Positions 1 through 5,894 of a DNA stretch of 6,090 bases are shown here, one piece after another (the first letter of the stretch is position 1; each line of letters starts with the position of its first letter). The notes below the pieces were generated by a model. That model was not told the DNA's origin. It worked only from the letters and a program-made list of their open reading frames with translations, and did no database searches. The translations under genes and the position numbers were made by a program. This DNA comes from JBOGIG01 sp050742455 (GTDB taxonomy: Bacteria; Actinomycetota; Acidimicrobiia; Acidimicrobiales; JBOGIG01), in NCBI GenBank assembly GCA_050742455.1, contig JBOGIG010000092.1, positions 1-6,090 on the forward strand, given 5' to 3'.

Positions 1-1078
1 CTATGTAGGTGGCTGCATCGCCAGCAAACAGGGCCCTGCCCCGCGCTACCATGCTCCGGCCGGCCAGGGTGGTGACCCGATCCAAGGTCGGGATCAGGTC
101 TTGGGTGCAAGTGACATAGGCGGCCACACCGCTGTGGTCCATCTGTGCCGCATTCTCCCGGCCGTGACCGGGAATGGGCAGGTAGGTGACGACGGGCAGG
201 CCGGCTGCGAACGCCTCCATGCAAGTCAGGCCGCCGGCATTCTGCACCAGTACGTCGGCCGCGGCCATCAGGGCGGGCATGTCGTCGGTCCAGCCCAGCA
301 CCACACCGCCGGCATGGCGCTCCAGGCGGGCTTGGAGCGCGTGATTGGTCCCACAGACCACCACGGGTAGGTAACGCGAGGACAATTGCAATTGAGCGAA
401 GGTGGCCTCCACGTCCCCCACCCCCCACGAACCGGCCACTACGAGCACGACCTTGGTCTCGGGCGTGACCCCCAGACTCGCTCGGGCCCGATCCCGGTCC
501 GGTAGTTGGCTGGAGAAGCGCTCCGGCACCAGGGGTCCAGGCGAGTGTGACTCCCTTCCGGTGGCGCGTTCGGCGTGATCGGCGGACTGGGGATGGACGC
601 ACAGGTTCAGGTCCACGCCGGGGTGCACCCACAGTGGGTGCACGGCAAAATCAGTGACGAAGGTGGCGGTGGGGATGTCCAGGCGGCCCCTTTGGCGGTC
701 CCGGCCCAGTACCAGCGAGGCCAACGGGTACGTGGACACCACGGCCGTGGCCTCCATGAGCCGGGCCCAGGTCCTGATCCGCCGGCCGAAGACGATGTGG
801 ACCAGGCCGATGGCGGGTCCGCACAGCCGGGGGACGAGGCTCCACAGGCGATAGGTGGCCTCGTAGGCCCAGGGAGCCGAGCGCAACTGGAACTCGAACA
901 CCTTCTTGATTATCCATCCAGCCCACGGCGCGGCGTCGAGAAAATCTCTCGTCTCGGCGTGAAAGCCCAGCTTCTCCAGGCGACGGCACAGTTCACGTGC
1001 CGCCCCGTCGTGGCCCGCACCCATACTGGCCGATACCACCAGGACTCTGCCTCTCACTCCGTCTACCCCTATCGTCAT
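1..1078 (-). CDS. GT28 / MGDG-synthase-type glycosyltransferase, 3' end beyond the window
   Basis: Seen by translating the complement from an ATG at 1078; 359 codons stay open to the left edge, so the C-terminus is missing. The N-terminal half has the SASMGAGHDGAA loop (residues 17-28), typical of the MGDG-synthase N-terminal domain and involved in acceptor/phosphate contacts in the MurG superfamily. The motif VTDFAVHPLWVHPGVD (141-156) is also characteristic. The C-terminal half is GT28-like: VLVVAGSWG (211-219), GWTDDMPALMAAADVLV (262-278), then NAGGLTCMEA (280-289) and a PIPGHGRENA segment (301-310), the usual nucleotide-sugar donor site. No signal peptide is seen; the family acts at the inner face of the membrane. 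By family, it likely transfers a sugar from a nucleotide sugar to a lipid acceptor (diacylglycerol or similar); the actual sugar and acceptor cannot be read. A GTG at 1057 (codon 8) with AGGGG eight bases upstream is an alternative start. Family call firm, function inferred. Confidence 0.87.
   Translation of the reverse strand, partial: MTIGVDGVRGRVLVVSASMGAGHDGAARELCRRLEKLGFHAETRDFLDAAPWAGWIIKKVFEFQLRSAPWAYEATYRLWSLVPRLCGPAIGLVHIVFGRRIRTWARLMEATAVVSTYPLASLVLGRDRQRGRLDIPTATFVTDFAVHPLWVHPGVDLNLCVHPQSADHAERATGRESHSPGPLVPERFSSQLPDRDRARASLGVTPETKVVLVVAGSWGVGDVEATFAQLQLSSRYLPVVVCGTNHALQARLERHAGGVVLGWTDDMPALMAAADVLVQNAGGLTCMEAFAAGLPVVTYLPIPGHGRENAAQMDHSGVAAYVTCTQDLIPTLDRVTTLAGRSMVARGRALFAGDAATYI
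623..643. repeat. Perfect 10-bp inverted repeat with 1-bp centre, inside the glycosyltransferase CDS
   Basis: GTGCACCCAC (623-632) and GTGGGTGCAC (634-643) are exact reverse complements around a single central A at 633. The site encodes the conserved VHPLWVH stretch of the glycosyltransferase. The two VHP/WVH codon runs partly explain the symmetry. The symmetry looks like an operator, but a coding origin is at least as likely. Confidence 0.5.
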
Positions 1079-1084
1079 AGCGTC

Positions 1085-1969
1085 ATGGTCCTGGCCGCGG
1101 CCCTCGGGTCCGCTCTTTTGTATGCGGTGGCTTCGGTGCTTCAACACACCAGCGCCGGCCAAGCTCCCAAGGAGCACTCGATGCGCGTGGGGCTGCTCGT
1201 AAATTTGGCATCGCGTCCAGTGTGGTTGTTGGGGCTTGTGGCCGACGGCGGCGCATTTGTCCTGCAGTTCATTGCCCTGGGACATGGCTCGCTGGTGCTG
1301 GTACAGCCCCTTTTGGTGAGTGGGCTGCTTTTCGCCCTTCCTATGGGGGCCAGGATATCCCACCGGAGGCTGACAGGGGCGGAATGGCTGGGTGCGGCCG
1401 AGGTGGTGGCCGGATTGAGCCTGTTCCTCCTGGCTGCCTCACCGGGCCTGGGAAGGCTACAGATCAGCGGTATGACCTGGGCATTTGTCGGTGGGGGAAC
1501 CCTGATCCCAGTGTTTGTGCTCATAGTCGCCGCGCCGGCCGCCCACGGTCCGCGCCGGGCCGGTCTGTTGGGGGCTGCGTCGGGCGTCGCCTACGGGCTG
1601 GTGGCGGCTTTGACCCAGGCGACCTCCACCGAGCTTTCGGGGCAAGGAGCGGTGGCCACCCTGACTACTTGGCAGCCCTACGGGTTGGTGGCGGCGGGAT
1701 TTCTGGCCCTGCTCCTGGTGCAAAGTGCCTTTCAGGCCGCTCCTTTGCAGTTCTCCCTGCCCATATTGACCGTAGCCGACCCTGTAGTGAGCGTGGTCAT
1801 AGGAGCGGTGGCCTTTGGGGAATCCATCCGCGCCTCCCCGGTGGAGATCGTCCTGGAAGCGGTGGGGATGCTCGTCCTGGCCAAAGGGGTATTTCTCCTG
1901 GGTCGCTCTCCGCTGGTGGCCGGTGAAGGAGGTCCGCCAACCGGAAATGCACAGGAGGCTCCCATATGA
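1085..1969 (+). CDS. DMT-superfamily (EamA-like) integral membrane transporter
   Basis: A 294-residue, strongly hydrophobic protein with about nine or ten predicted membrane segments, roughly at residues 2-19, 44-64, 68-88, 100-118, 130-150, 158-178, 197-216, 222-243 and 253-273. The two-half pattern, the length near 290 and the segments LQFIALGHGSLVLVQPLL (60-77) and LPILTVADPVVSVVIGAVAF (225-244) are typical of the drug/metabolite transporter superfamily in Actinobacteria. The substrate cannot be predicted. The open frame continues upstream to 575, but that part lies antisense to the glycosyltransferase and is low-complexity. The ATG at 1085 begins directly with the first membrane helix, so I chose it. 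No Shine-Dalgarno precedes it. TATCGT at 1070-1075 could be a -10 box for a nearly leaderless transcript, without a convincing -35. It shares its frame with the protease gene that starts 30 bp downstream, and probably leads that operon. Confidence 0.85.
   Translation: MVLAAALGSALLYAVASVLQHTSAGQAPKEHSMRVGLLVNLASRPVWLLGLVADGGAFVLQFIALGHGSLVLVQPLLVSGLLFALPMGARISHRRLTGAEWLGAAEVVAGLSLFLLAASPGLGRLQISGMTWAFVGGGTLIPVFVLIVAAPAAHGPRRAGLLGAASGVAYGLVAALTQATSTELSGQGAVATLTTWQPYGLVAAGFLALLLVQSAFQAAPLQFSLPILTVADPVVSVVIGAVAFGESIRASPVEIVLEAVGMLVLAKGVFLLGRSPLVAGEGGPPTGNAQEAPI
1117..1144 (-). promoter_or_regulatory. Candidate sigma-70-like promoter for the glycosyltransferase, inside the transporter CDS
   Basis: On the minus strand TTGAAG (1144-1139) and TACAAA (1122-1117) are separated by 16 bp, each matching four of six consensus bases. 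Transcription would begin near 1110, leaving a leader of about 30 nt. That leader contains AGGA (1092-1089), ten bases before the ATG at 1078. The placement is sensible because there is almost no non-coding space between the divergent genes, but matches this weak also arise by chance. Confidence 0.3.
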
Positions 1970-1986
1970 TTCCCAGAATGGCCCGG

Positions 1987-1993
1987 TATCAAT
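1987..1993 (+). promoter_or_regulatory. Candidate -10 element for leaderless transcription of the protease gene
   Basis: The 30-bp gap between transporter and protease has no Shine-Dalgarno sequence. It holds TATCAAT, whose first six bases match four of six of TATAAT and end seven bases before the protease ATG at 2000. A transcript started from it would begin at or next to that ATG, a common arrangement in Actinobacteria. No good -35 is seen (1964-1969 reads ATATGA). This may be a second promoter letting the protease and two-component genes be expressed apart from the transporter. Confidence 0.3.
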
Positions 1994-1999
1994 GTTGGT

Positions 2000-2902
2000 A
2001 TGAGCGCACCCTTCTACCTACCTTATGAGGCCCAAGATCCCCCTCGGGCCAAGCTCCGCCGTGGCCGGGCCGCCATCGCCGCGGCCATGGCGGGCTGCTT
2101 GATGCTGGGGGCCGGCACCACCGAGCTGGTGCTCAGTGCCACATCATCAGGCGCCGTCCCCACCGCAGTTGCGCCGGCTCAGGTCGTCAGTGCGGCTGGC
2201 CGGGTCCCGGGGACGTCAACCAGTTCCACGGCGCCGAATGTGGCGGCCATCCTGGCCCGGGTGCTCCCAGCCGTGGTATCAGTGCAAACCACGGCCTACC
2301 AGCCGGGCACCTACTTCAGCCCCGGAGGAGTGGTAAAGGGAGCCGGTACCGGGATGATTCTCACGTCTAGTGGAGAGGTGTTGACCAACAATCACGTCAT
2401 CGACGGGGCCAGTGCGGTGACGGTGACCCTGCACGGGCAGACCAAGCCAGTGCCGGCCACGGTCATCGGAGCTGATCCGGTCCACGATGTGGCGCTATTG
2501 CAGATCGTGGGTGCCCATGGACTTCCTACTGTCACTCTGGGCAGTTCCAACGCCGCCGCGGTGGGCGACACAGTGCTGGCCATCGGCAATGCATTGGCCC
2601 TGGCCGGGGGGCCCAGCGTCACCGAGGGGATCATCTCGGCCGAGGGGCGTAGCATCAGCACCAACAACGGCGAGCACCTGTCCGGACTCATCCAGACCGA
2701 TGCTGCCATCAACCCCGGTAACTCCGGTGGTCCCCTGGTCAACACCGCCGGGCAGGTGATCGGGATGAACACGGCCGTTGTCCAATCGGCCGGCGCCAGC
2801 CAGGCGATAGCGCAGAACATCGGCTTCGCCCTGGCCATCGACCAGGTCAAGCCCATCATCAATCGGTTGGCGGCGGGTTCGGGGGCCATGATTCCCACAT
2901 GA
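2000..2902 (+). CDS. Membrane-anchored HtrA/DegP-like serine protease lacking a PDZ domain
   Basis: A 300-residue S1C-family trypsin-like protease. The cytoplasmic N-terminus ends in a basic stretch (KLRRGR, 18-23), followed by one hydrophobic segment (about 24-47) serving as anchor or uncleaved signal. An Ala/Ser/Thr/Pro-rich linker (48-80) comes next, then the protease domain (about 81-292) facing outward. The triad is visible: His132 in TNNHV, Asp163 in HDVALL, Ser242 in NPGNSGGPL. Family role: degrading or refolding damaged envelope proteins, or cutting regulatory targets. The protein stops just after FALAIDQVKPIINRL, where HtrA proteins normally continue into a PDZ domain. Its stop overlaps the regulator start (ATGA, 2899-2902), so no room remains for one. 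It therefore looks like a genuine short form rather than a frameshifted gene. The ATG at 2000 is the first possible start after the transporter stop in this frame. The closest functional analogue by context is mycobacterial PepD, which has a PDZ domain. Confidence 0.95.
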   Translation: MSAPFYLPYEAQDPPRAKLRRGRAAIAAAMAGCLMLGAGTTELVLSATSSGAVPTAVAPAQVVSAAGRVPGTSTSSTAPNVAAILARVLPAVVSVQTTAYQPGTYFSPGGVVKGAGTGMILTSSGEVLTNNHVIDGASAVTVTLHGQTKPVPATVIGADPVHDVALLQIVGAHGLPTVTLGSSNAAAVGDTVLAIGNALALAGGPSVTEGIISAEGRSISTNNGEHLSGLIQTDAAINPGNSGGPLVNTAGQVIGMNTAVVQSAGASQAIAQNIGFALAIDQVKPIINRLAAGSGAMIPT

Positions 2903-3612
2903 GCAAGCCAGGCCGGGACCGATCCCCAGGCCGGATCCTGGTGGTGGACGACGAGCCATACATCTCGGATCTGCTCGCCGTCGCCCTGCGTTTCGAGGGC
3001 TTTGAGGTGACCACGGCCGGCGATGGCCGGGGCGCTCTGTCCGCCCTGTCGTCGAGTGCCTATGACCTGGTGGTACTCGACGTGATGCTGCCCGACATGG
3101 GAGGGATCGACGTTTGTCGACGGGCTCGCCAGGACGGCATCGAGGTACCCGTCATATTTCTCACTGCCCGCGACTCCACCGAGGACAAGGTGACTGGCCT
3201 GACCGTGGGCGGGGATGACTACGTGACCAAGCCCTTCAGTCTCGATGAGTTGGTGGCCCGGGTCCGGGCCCTGCTCCGGCGCACTGGGGCCGGGGCTTCA
3301 AACGGCCCGCGCCGATTGGAGCTGGCCGACCTGGTGATGGACGAGGAGACACATGAGGTCTTCCGGTCGGGTCAAACCGTCGAGTTGACCGCCACCGAGT
3401 TCAAGCTCTTGCGCTACCTCTTGGCCAACCCGCGTCGGGTTCTTTCCAAGGCCCAGATCCTCGACCACGTTTGGAGCTATGACTTCGGCGGGGAGGCCAA
3501 CATCGTCGAGACCTACATCAGCTACCTGCGTAAGAAGCTGGACTGCTTCGATCCGCCCCTCATCCAGACCATCAGGGGCGTGGGCTACAGCCTGCGGTTG
3601 CCCCGCAATTGA
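2899..3612 (+). CDS. OmpR/PhoB-family response regulator
   Basis: A 237-residue DNA-binding response regulator of normal family length. The receiver domain (about 12-126) has the acidic pair Asp17/Asp18 (VVDDEP), phosphoacceptor Asp61 (VVLDVMLPD), Thr89 (FLTA), Tyr108 and Lys111 (DDYVTKPF), so every residue needed for phosphorylation is present. The C-terminal winged helix (about 138-234) shows ELTATEFKLLRYLL, the recognition-helix region GEANIVETYISYLRKKLD and the wing IQTIRGVGYSL. It should be phosphorylated by the kinase encoded next and bind direct-repeat sites, possibly upstream of its own operon; no such site could be assigned with confidence. The ATG overlaps the protease stop by 4 bp, implying translational coupling. 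It resembles actinobacterial MprA/TrcR/PrrA-type regulators, but orthology cannot be settled by eye. Confidence 0.97.
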   Translation: MSKPGRDRSPGRILVVDDEPYISDLLAVALRFEGFEVTTAGDGRGALSALSSSAYDLVVLDVMLPDMGGIDVCRRARQDGIEVPVIFLTARDSTEDKVTGLTVGGDDYVTKPFSLDELVARVRALLRRTGAGASNGPRRLELADLVMDEETHEVFRSGQTVELTATEFKLLRYLLANPRRVLSKAQILDHVWSYDFGGEANIVETYISYLRKKLDCFDPPLIQTIRGVGYSLRLPRN

Positions 3613-3615
3613 GCT

Positions 3616-5073
3616 TTGTCCCTCCGCAAACGGCTCATCCTGGGCTTGCTGGTACTGGTGGGCCTGGGCCTCTTGGCCTCGGATCTGGCTACCTACTCGG
3701 CCCTGCACTCTTATCTCGAGGTGAGGGTAAACGATCAGCTGGCCCAGTCGCGCCGCCCCATGGAAAGGGTGCTCAACCAGAGCCTGGTGGCCGGTACCTC
3801 GATCGATACCGCCGCCCTGCGGGCCATAATTCCCCCCGATACCTATGTGGAGGTGCTCGACGCCAGCGGCACGGTATTGCTGCGCCTGCCTTCGGGTACC
3901 CGACATACCCCCGATCCCGCCCCTCGGCTGCCGGCCAAGCTCTCGGTGTCGCCCCCGTCCCGAGGGCCGGGCGGATCCGGCGATCTCACTGGATCCAATC
4001 CCTCCTCCTTTGTCACCGGGGCGGTGGGCGCGTCTGGATTTGAATACCGAGTCCAGGCCGTGAGTGTGGGCAATGGTTCGGTGATCCTGGTGGTGGCGGC
4101 CTCGCTCCAGTCCGAGAACCAGACCCTGCACCGCCTTGTGATCATCGAGGAGGTGGCCTCGGGGGCGGTGCTATTGGCATTGTTCCTGATGGCCCTGTGG
4201 GTGGTGCGCCTGGGCCTGCGCCCCCTTGACGAGATGACTGAAGCGGCGGGGGCCATTGCCGCCGGCGATCTGGACCGACGGGTGACCAGGACGGAGGAGA
4301 CCACCGAGGTGGGACGCCTGGGAGCGGCATTCAACTCCATGCTGGTACAGATCCAGGATGCATTCTTACGTCGGGACCAGTCAGATGCCCGGCTGCGCCG
4401 CTTTGTGGCCGACGCCTCCCATGAGTTGCGTACCCCGCTCACATCAATTCGGGGCTACGCCGAACTATTTGGTCGCGGTGCGGTTTCAAAGCCCGACGAG
4501 CTGGCCTCGGCCATGAGCCGCATCGAATCCGAGGCGGCTCGGATGTCAACGCTGGTGGATGATCTGTTGTTGCTGGCTCGCCTGGACCAGGGAAGGCCCT
4601 TGCGCCGTGATCGGGTAGACCTGCGTGCCATCGCAAGTGACGCCCTGGCCGACGCTCAGGCCTCGGATCACGATCGTCCCCTGACTCTCGACGTGCCCCC
4701 CGTCCCGGTAGTGGTAATCGGTGATGAGGATCGCCTGAGGCAGGTGTTGGCGAACCTGGTATCCAACGCCTTGACCCATACCCCGGTGGCCACGCCCGTG
4801 ATCATCAGGGTCATCCCCGGGGCCGAGACGGTCACCCTGGAAGTGGCCGATCAAGGACCGGGACTGGCCCCCGAAGCGGCGCGGCTGGCTTTCGAACGCT
4901 TCTATCGGGGCGATGCGGCTCGGGGCCGGGGAGGAGCCGGCCTGGGATTGTCGATCGTGGCAGCCATTGCCCAGTCTCACGGAGGCCAGGCCAGCGTGGA
5001 GTCGGTAGCGGGGCGGGGCGCGTCGTTTCGGGTCTCGCTTCCGTCAGCTCTCCCCGCGGTAACCGGGACGTAG
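3616..5073 (+). CDS. Membrane sensor histidine kinase, partner of the upstream OmpR-type regulator
   Basis: A 485-residue EnvZ-class kinase. Order of parts: TM1 (about 7-24), extracytoplasmic sensor (about 28-172), TM2 (about 174-198), HAMP (about 198-250), HisKA with phosphoacceptor His269 in DASHELRTPLTSI, and HATPase_c. The ATPase shows the N box LANLVSNALTHTP (Asn380, Asn384), G1 DQGPGL (412-417), F box FERFYR (426-431) and G2 GGAGLGLSIV (439-448). All catalytic motifs are intact. The sensor carries a Pro/Gly/Ser-rich stretch (about 92-131), probably flexible. The TTG at 3616 is the only start that keeps TM1: the regulator stop lies two codons upstream in the same frame, and the first ATG (3760) would remove the helix. 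No clear Shine-Dalgarno is seen, so translation probably depends on ribosomes finishing the regulator gene. Signal unknown; the neighbouring protease suggests misfolded envelope protein or membrane stress (inference). Confidence 0.96.
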   Translation: MSLRKRLILGLLVLVGLGLLASDLATYSALHSYLEVRVNDQLAQSRRPMERVLNQSLVAGTSIDTAALRAIIPPDTYVEVLDASGTVLLRLPSGTRHTPDPAPRLPAKLSVSPPSRGPGGSGDLTGSNPSSFVTGAVGASGFEYRVQAVSVGNGSVILVVAASLQSENQTLHRLVIIEEVASGAVLLALFLMALWVVRLGLRPLDEMTEAAGAIAAGDLDRRVTRTEETTEVGRLGAAFNSMLVQIQDAFLRRDQSDARLRRFVADASHELRTPLTSIRGYAELFGRGAVSKPDELASAMSRIESEAARMSTLVDDLLLLARLDQGRPLRRDRVDLRAIASDALADAQASDHDRPLTLDVPPVPVVVIGDEDRLRQVLANLVSNALTHTPVATPVIIRVIPGAETVTLEVADQGPGLAPEAARLAFERFYRGDAARGRGGAGLGLSIVAAIAQSHGGQASVESVAGRGASFRVSLPSALPAVTGT

Positions 5074-5082
5074 GGTCTCGGC

Positions 5083-5778
5083 ATGTTCATTCGTGACCAG
5101 GGCACCGGTGCGCCGATCCTGCTACTGCACGGACAGCCCGGATGGGGAGGCGACCTGGCTCCGCTGTGGCGGCGACTCCGTGAGCATCGCGTGCTGGTTC
5201 CTGATCGTCCCGGGTACGGGTCCAGTCCGGGCCCGGCCCTTGGCCCGGCGGGCAACGCCGAAGCCCTCCTTCGGGAGTTACCTGATCTTGACGGCGAATC
5301 CCTCACTGTGGTGGGGCACTCCTACGGTGGGGCGGTGGCGGTGGCCCTGGCCCTGGCCTGTCCCGAACGGGTGGCATCGCTGGTCCTGCTCGCTCCGGCC
5401 GTGACCCGATCAGCCATGGGCGTGCTGGACAGGGCCTTCGCCGCCCCGATCCTGGGGGAGGTGATGGCATGGGCCTCGGTGGGCGTTGTCGGCCGCCTGG
5501 CCCGACGGCGCCGAGAATGGTCGTGGCAGAGCTTCGTGATCGAACAGCGAGCCATCCTGGACGAGATCGATGGACTCGAAGCGGGGCTTTCGTCGATTGC
5601 GGCGCCGACGGTGGTGGTGGCCGGAGCCTGGGATCGGGTGGTGCCGGCTCGGGCCACGGCAGAGGTGTCAGCCCGGATCCCCGGCTCCGAACTGGTCCGG
5701 GTTCCTCGGGTCGGCCATCTCCTGCCCATGCAGGCCCCGGCCCGGGTGGTGGAGGTCATCGTGTCCCGCATGGACTGA
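5083..5778 (+). CDS. Serine alpha/beta-fold hydrolase
   Basis: A 231-residue cytoplasmic protein with no signal peptide. It has the oxyanion segment LLLHGQPG (13-20), DRPGYGSS (41-48), the nucleophile elbow GHSYGG with Ser80, the acid Asp184 in GAWDRVVP and the base His212 in GHLLPMQAP: a complete triad. The serine nucleophile argues for an esterase, lipase or non-heme-peroxidase-like enzyme and against epoxide hydrolases or haloalkane dehalogenases, which use Asp there. The cap region between the core strands (about 106-171) is short and basic in part (RLARRRREW, 138-146). The substrate cannot be inferred. The ATG at 5083 lies 9 bp after the kinase stop, and AGGG at 5072-5075, overlapping that stop, can serve as ribosome binding site. 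It is probably co-transcribed with the two-component genes, but a role in their pathway is unproven. Confidence 0.92.
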   Translation: MFIRDQGTGAPILLLHGQPGWGGDLAPLWRRLREHRVLVPDRPGYGSSPGPALGPAGNAEALLRELPDLDGESLTVVGHSYGGAVAVALALACPERVASLVLLAPAVTRSAMGVLDRAFAAPILGEVMAWASVGVVGRLARRRREWSWQSFVIEQRAILDEIDGLEAGLSSIAAPTVVVAGAWDRVVPARATAEVSARIPGSELVRVPRVGHLLPMQAPARVVEVIVSRMD

Positions 5779-5894
5779 CCAGGGGCCACAAGCCGCATGC
5801 CGGTGCCATGGCCGAGATCGTCTATCCCAAATAACTACGATGCCCGGCAGGCCCGTCCCCATGATCCCCACGTTGAAGGGCAAGCGGAGCTACA
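5779..5894 (+). other. Intergenic region before the RCC1 gene
   Basis: This 116-bp stretch separates the hydrolase from the RCC1 reading frame. I see no stable GC hairpin followed by a T run, so no terminator is claimed. A short AT-richer patch (about 5825-5838) contains AATAAC, four of six matches to a -10 box, without a convincing -35. GGAG at 5886-5889 lies five bases before the proposed TTG start at 5895. Confidence 0.4.

Noticed and set aside
383..394. Tandem CAATTG CAATTG, an AT-rich island
   Set aside because: It encodes Gln-Leu-Gln-Leu in the glycosyltransferase with no partner sequence nearby; chance is adequate.
575..1084. Upstream extension of the transporter open frame (170 codons)
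   Set aside because: It is Gly/Gln/His/Pro-rich low-complexity sequence with no membrane helix and lies antisense to the well-supported glycosyltransferase; the transporter's first helix starts at the ATG at 1085.
2860..2902. Frameshift removing a PDZ domain from the protease
   Set aside because: The downstream frames encode the response regulator from its first residue, with an ATGA overlap, so no leftover PDZ sequence is present to be out of frame.
2392..2959. Two overlapping minus-strand open frames opposite the protease
   Set aside because: They show no recognisable motif and are antisense to the catalytic core of the protease, whose triad and spacing are intact.
3298..4131. Long minus-strand open frame (277 codons) opposite the regulator and kinase genes
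   Set aside because: Its Gly/Gln/His/Arg-rich composition is typical of an antisense shadow in GC-rich DNA, and the plus strand encodes two proteins with complete domain motifs.
5469..5834. Alternative plus-strand frame overlapping the hydrolase 3' end and gap
   Set aside because: Its composition is Gly/Pro/Arg/Ser-rich with no domain; the hydrolase frame holds Asp184 and His212 of the triad through this region.
5779..5880. Possible intrinsic terminator after the hydrolase
   Set aside because: Short G/C self-complementary pieces occur, but there is no stable stem followed by a T-rich tract.
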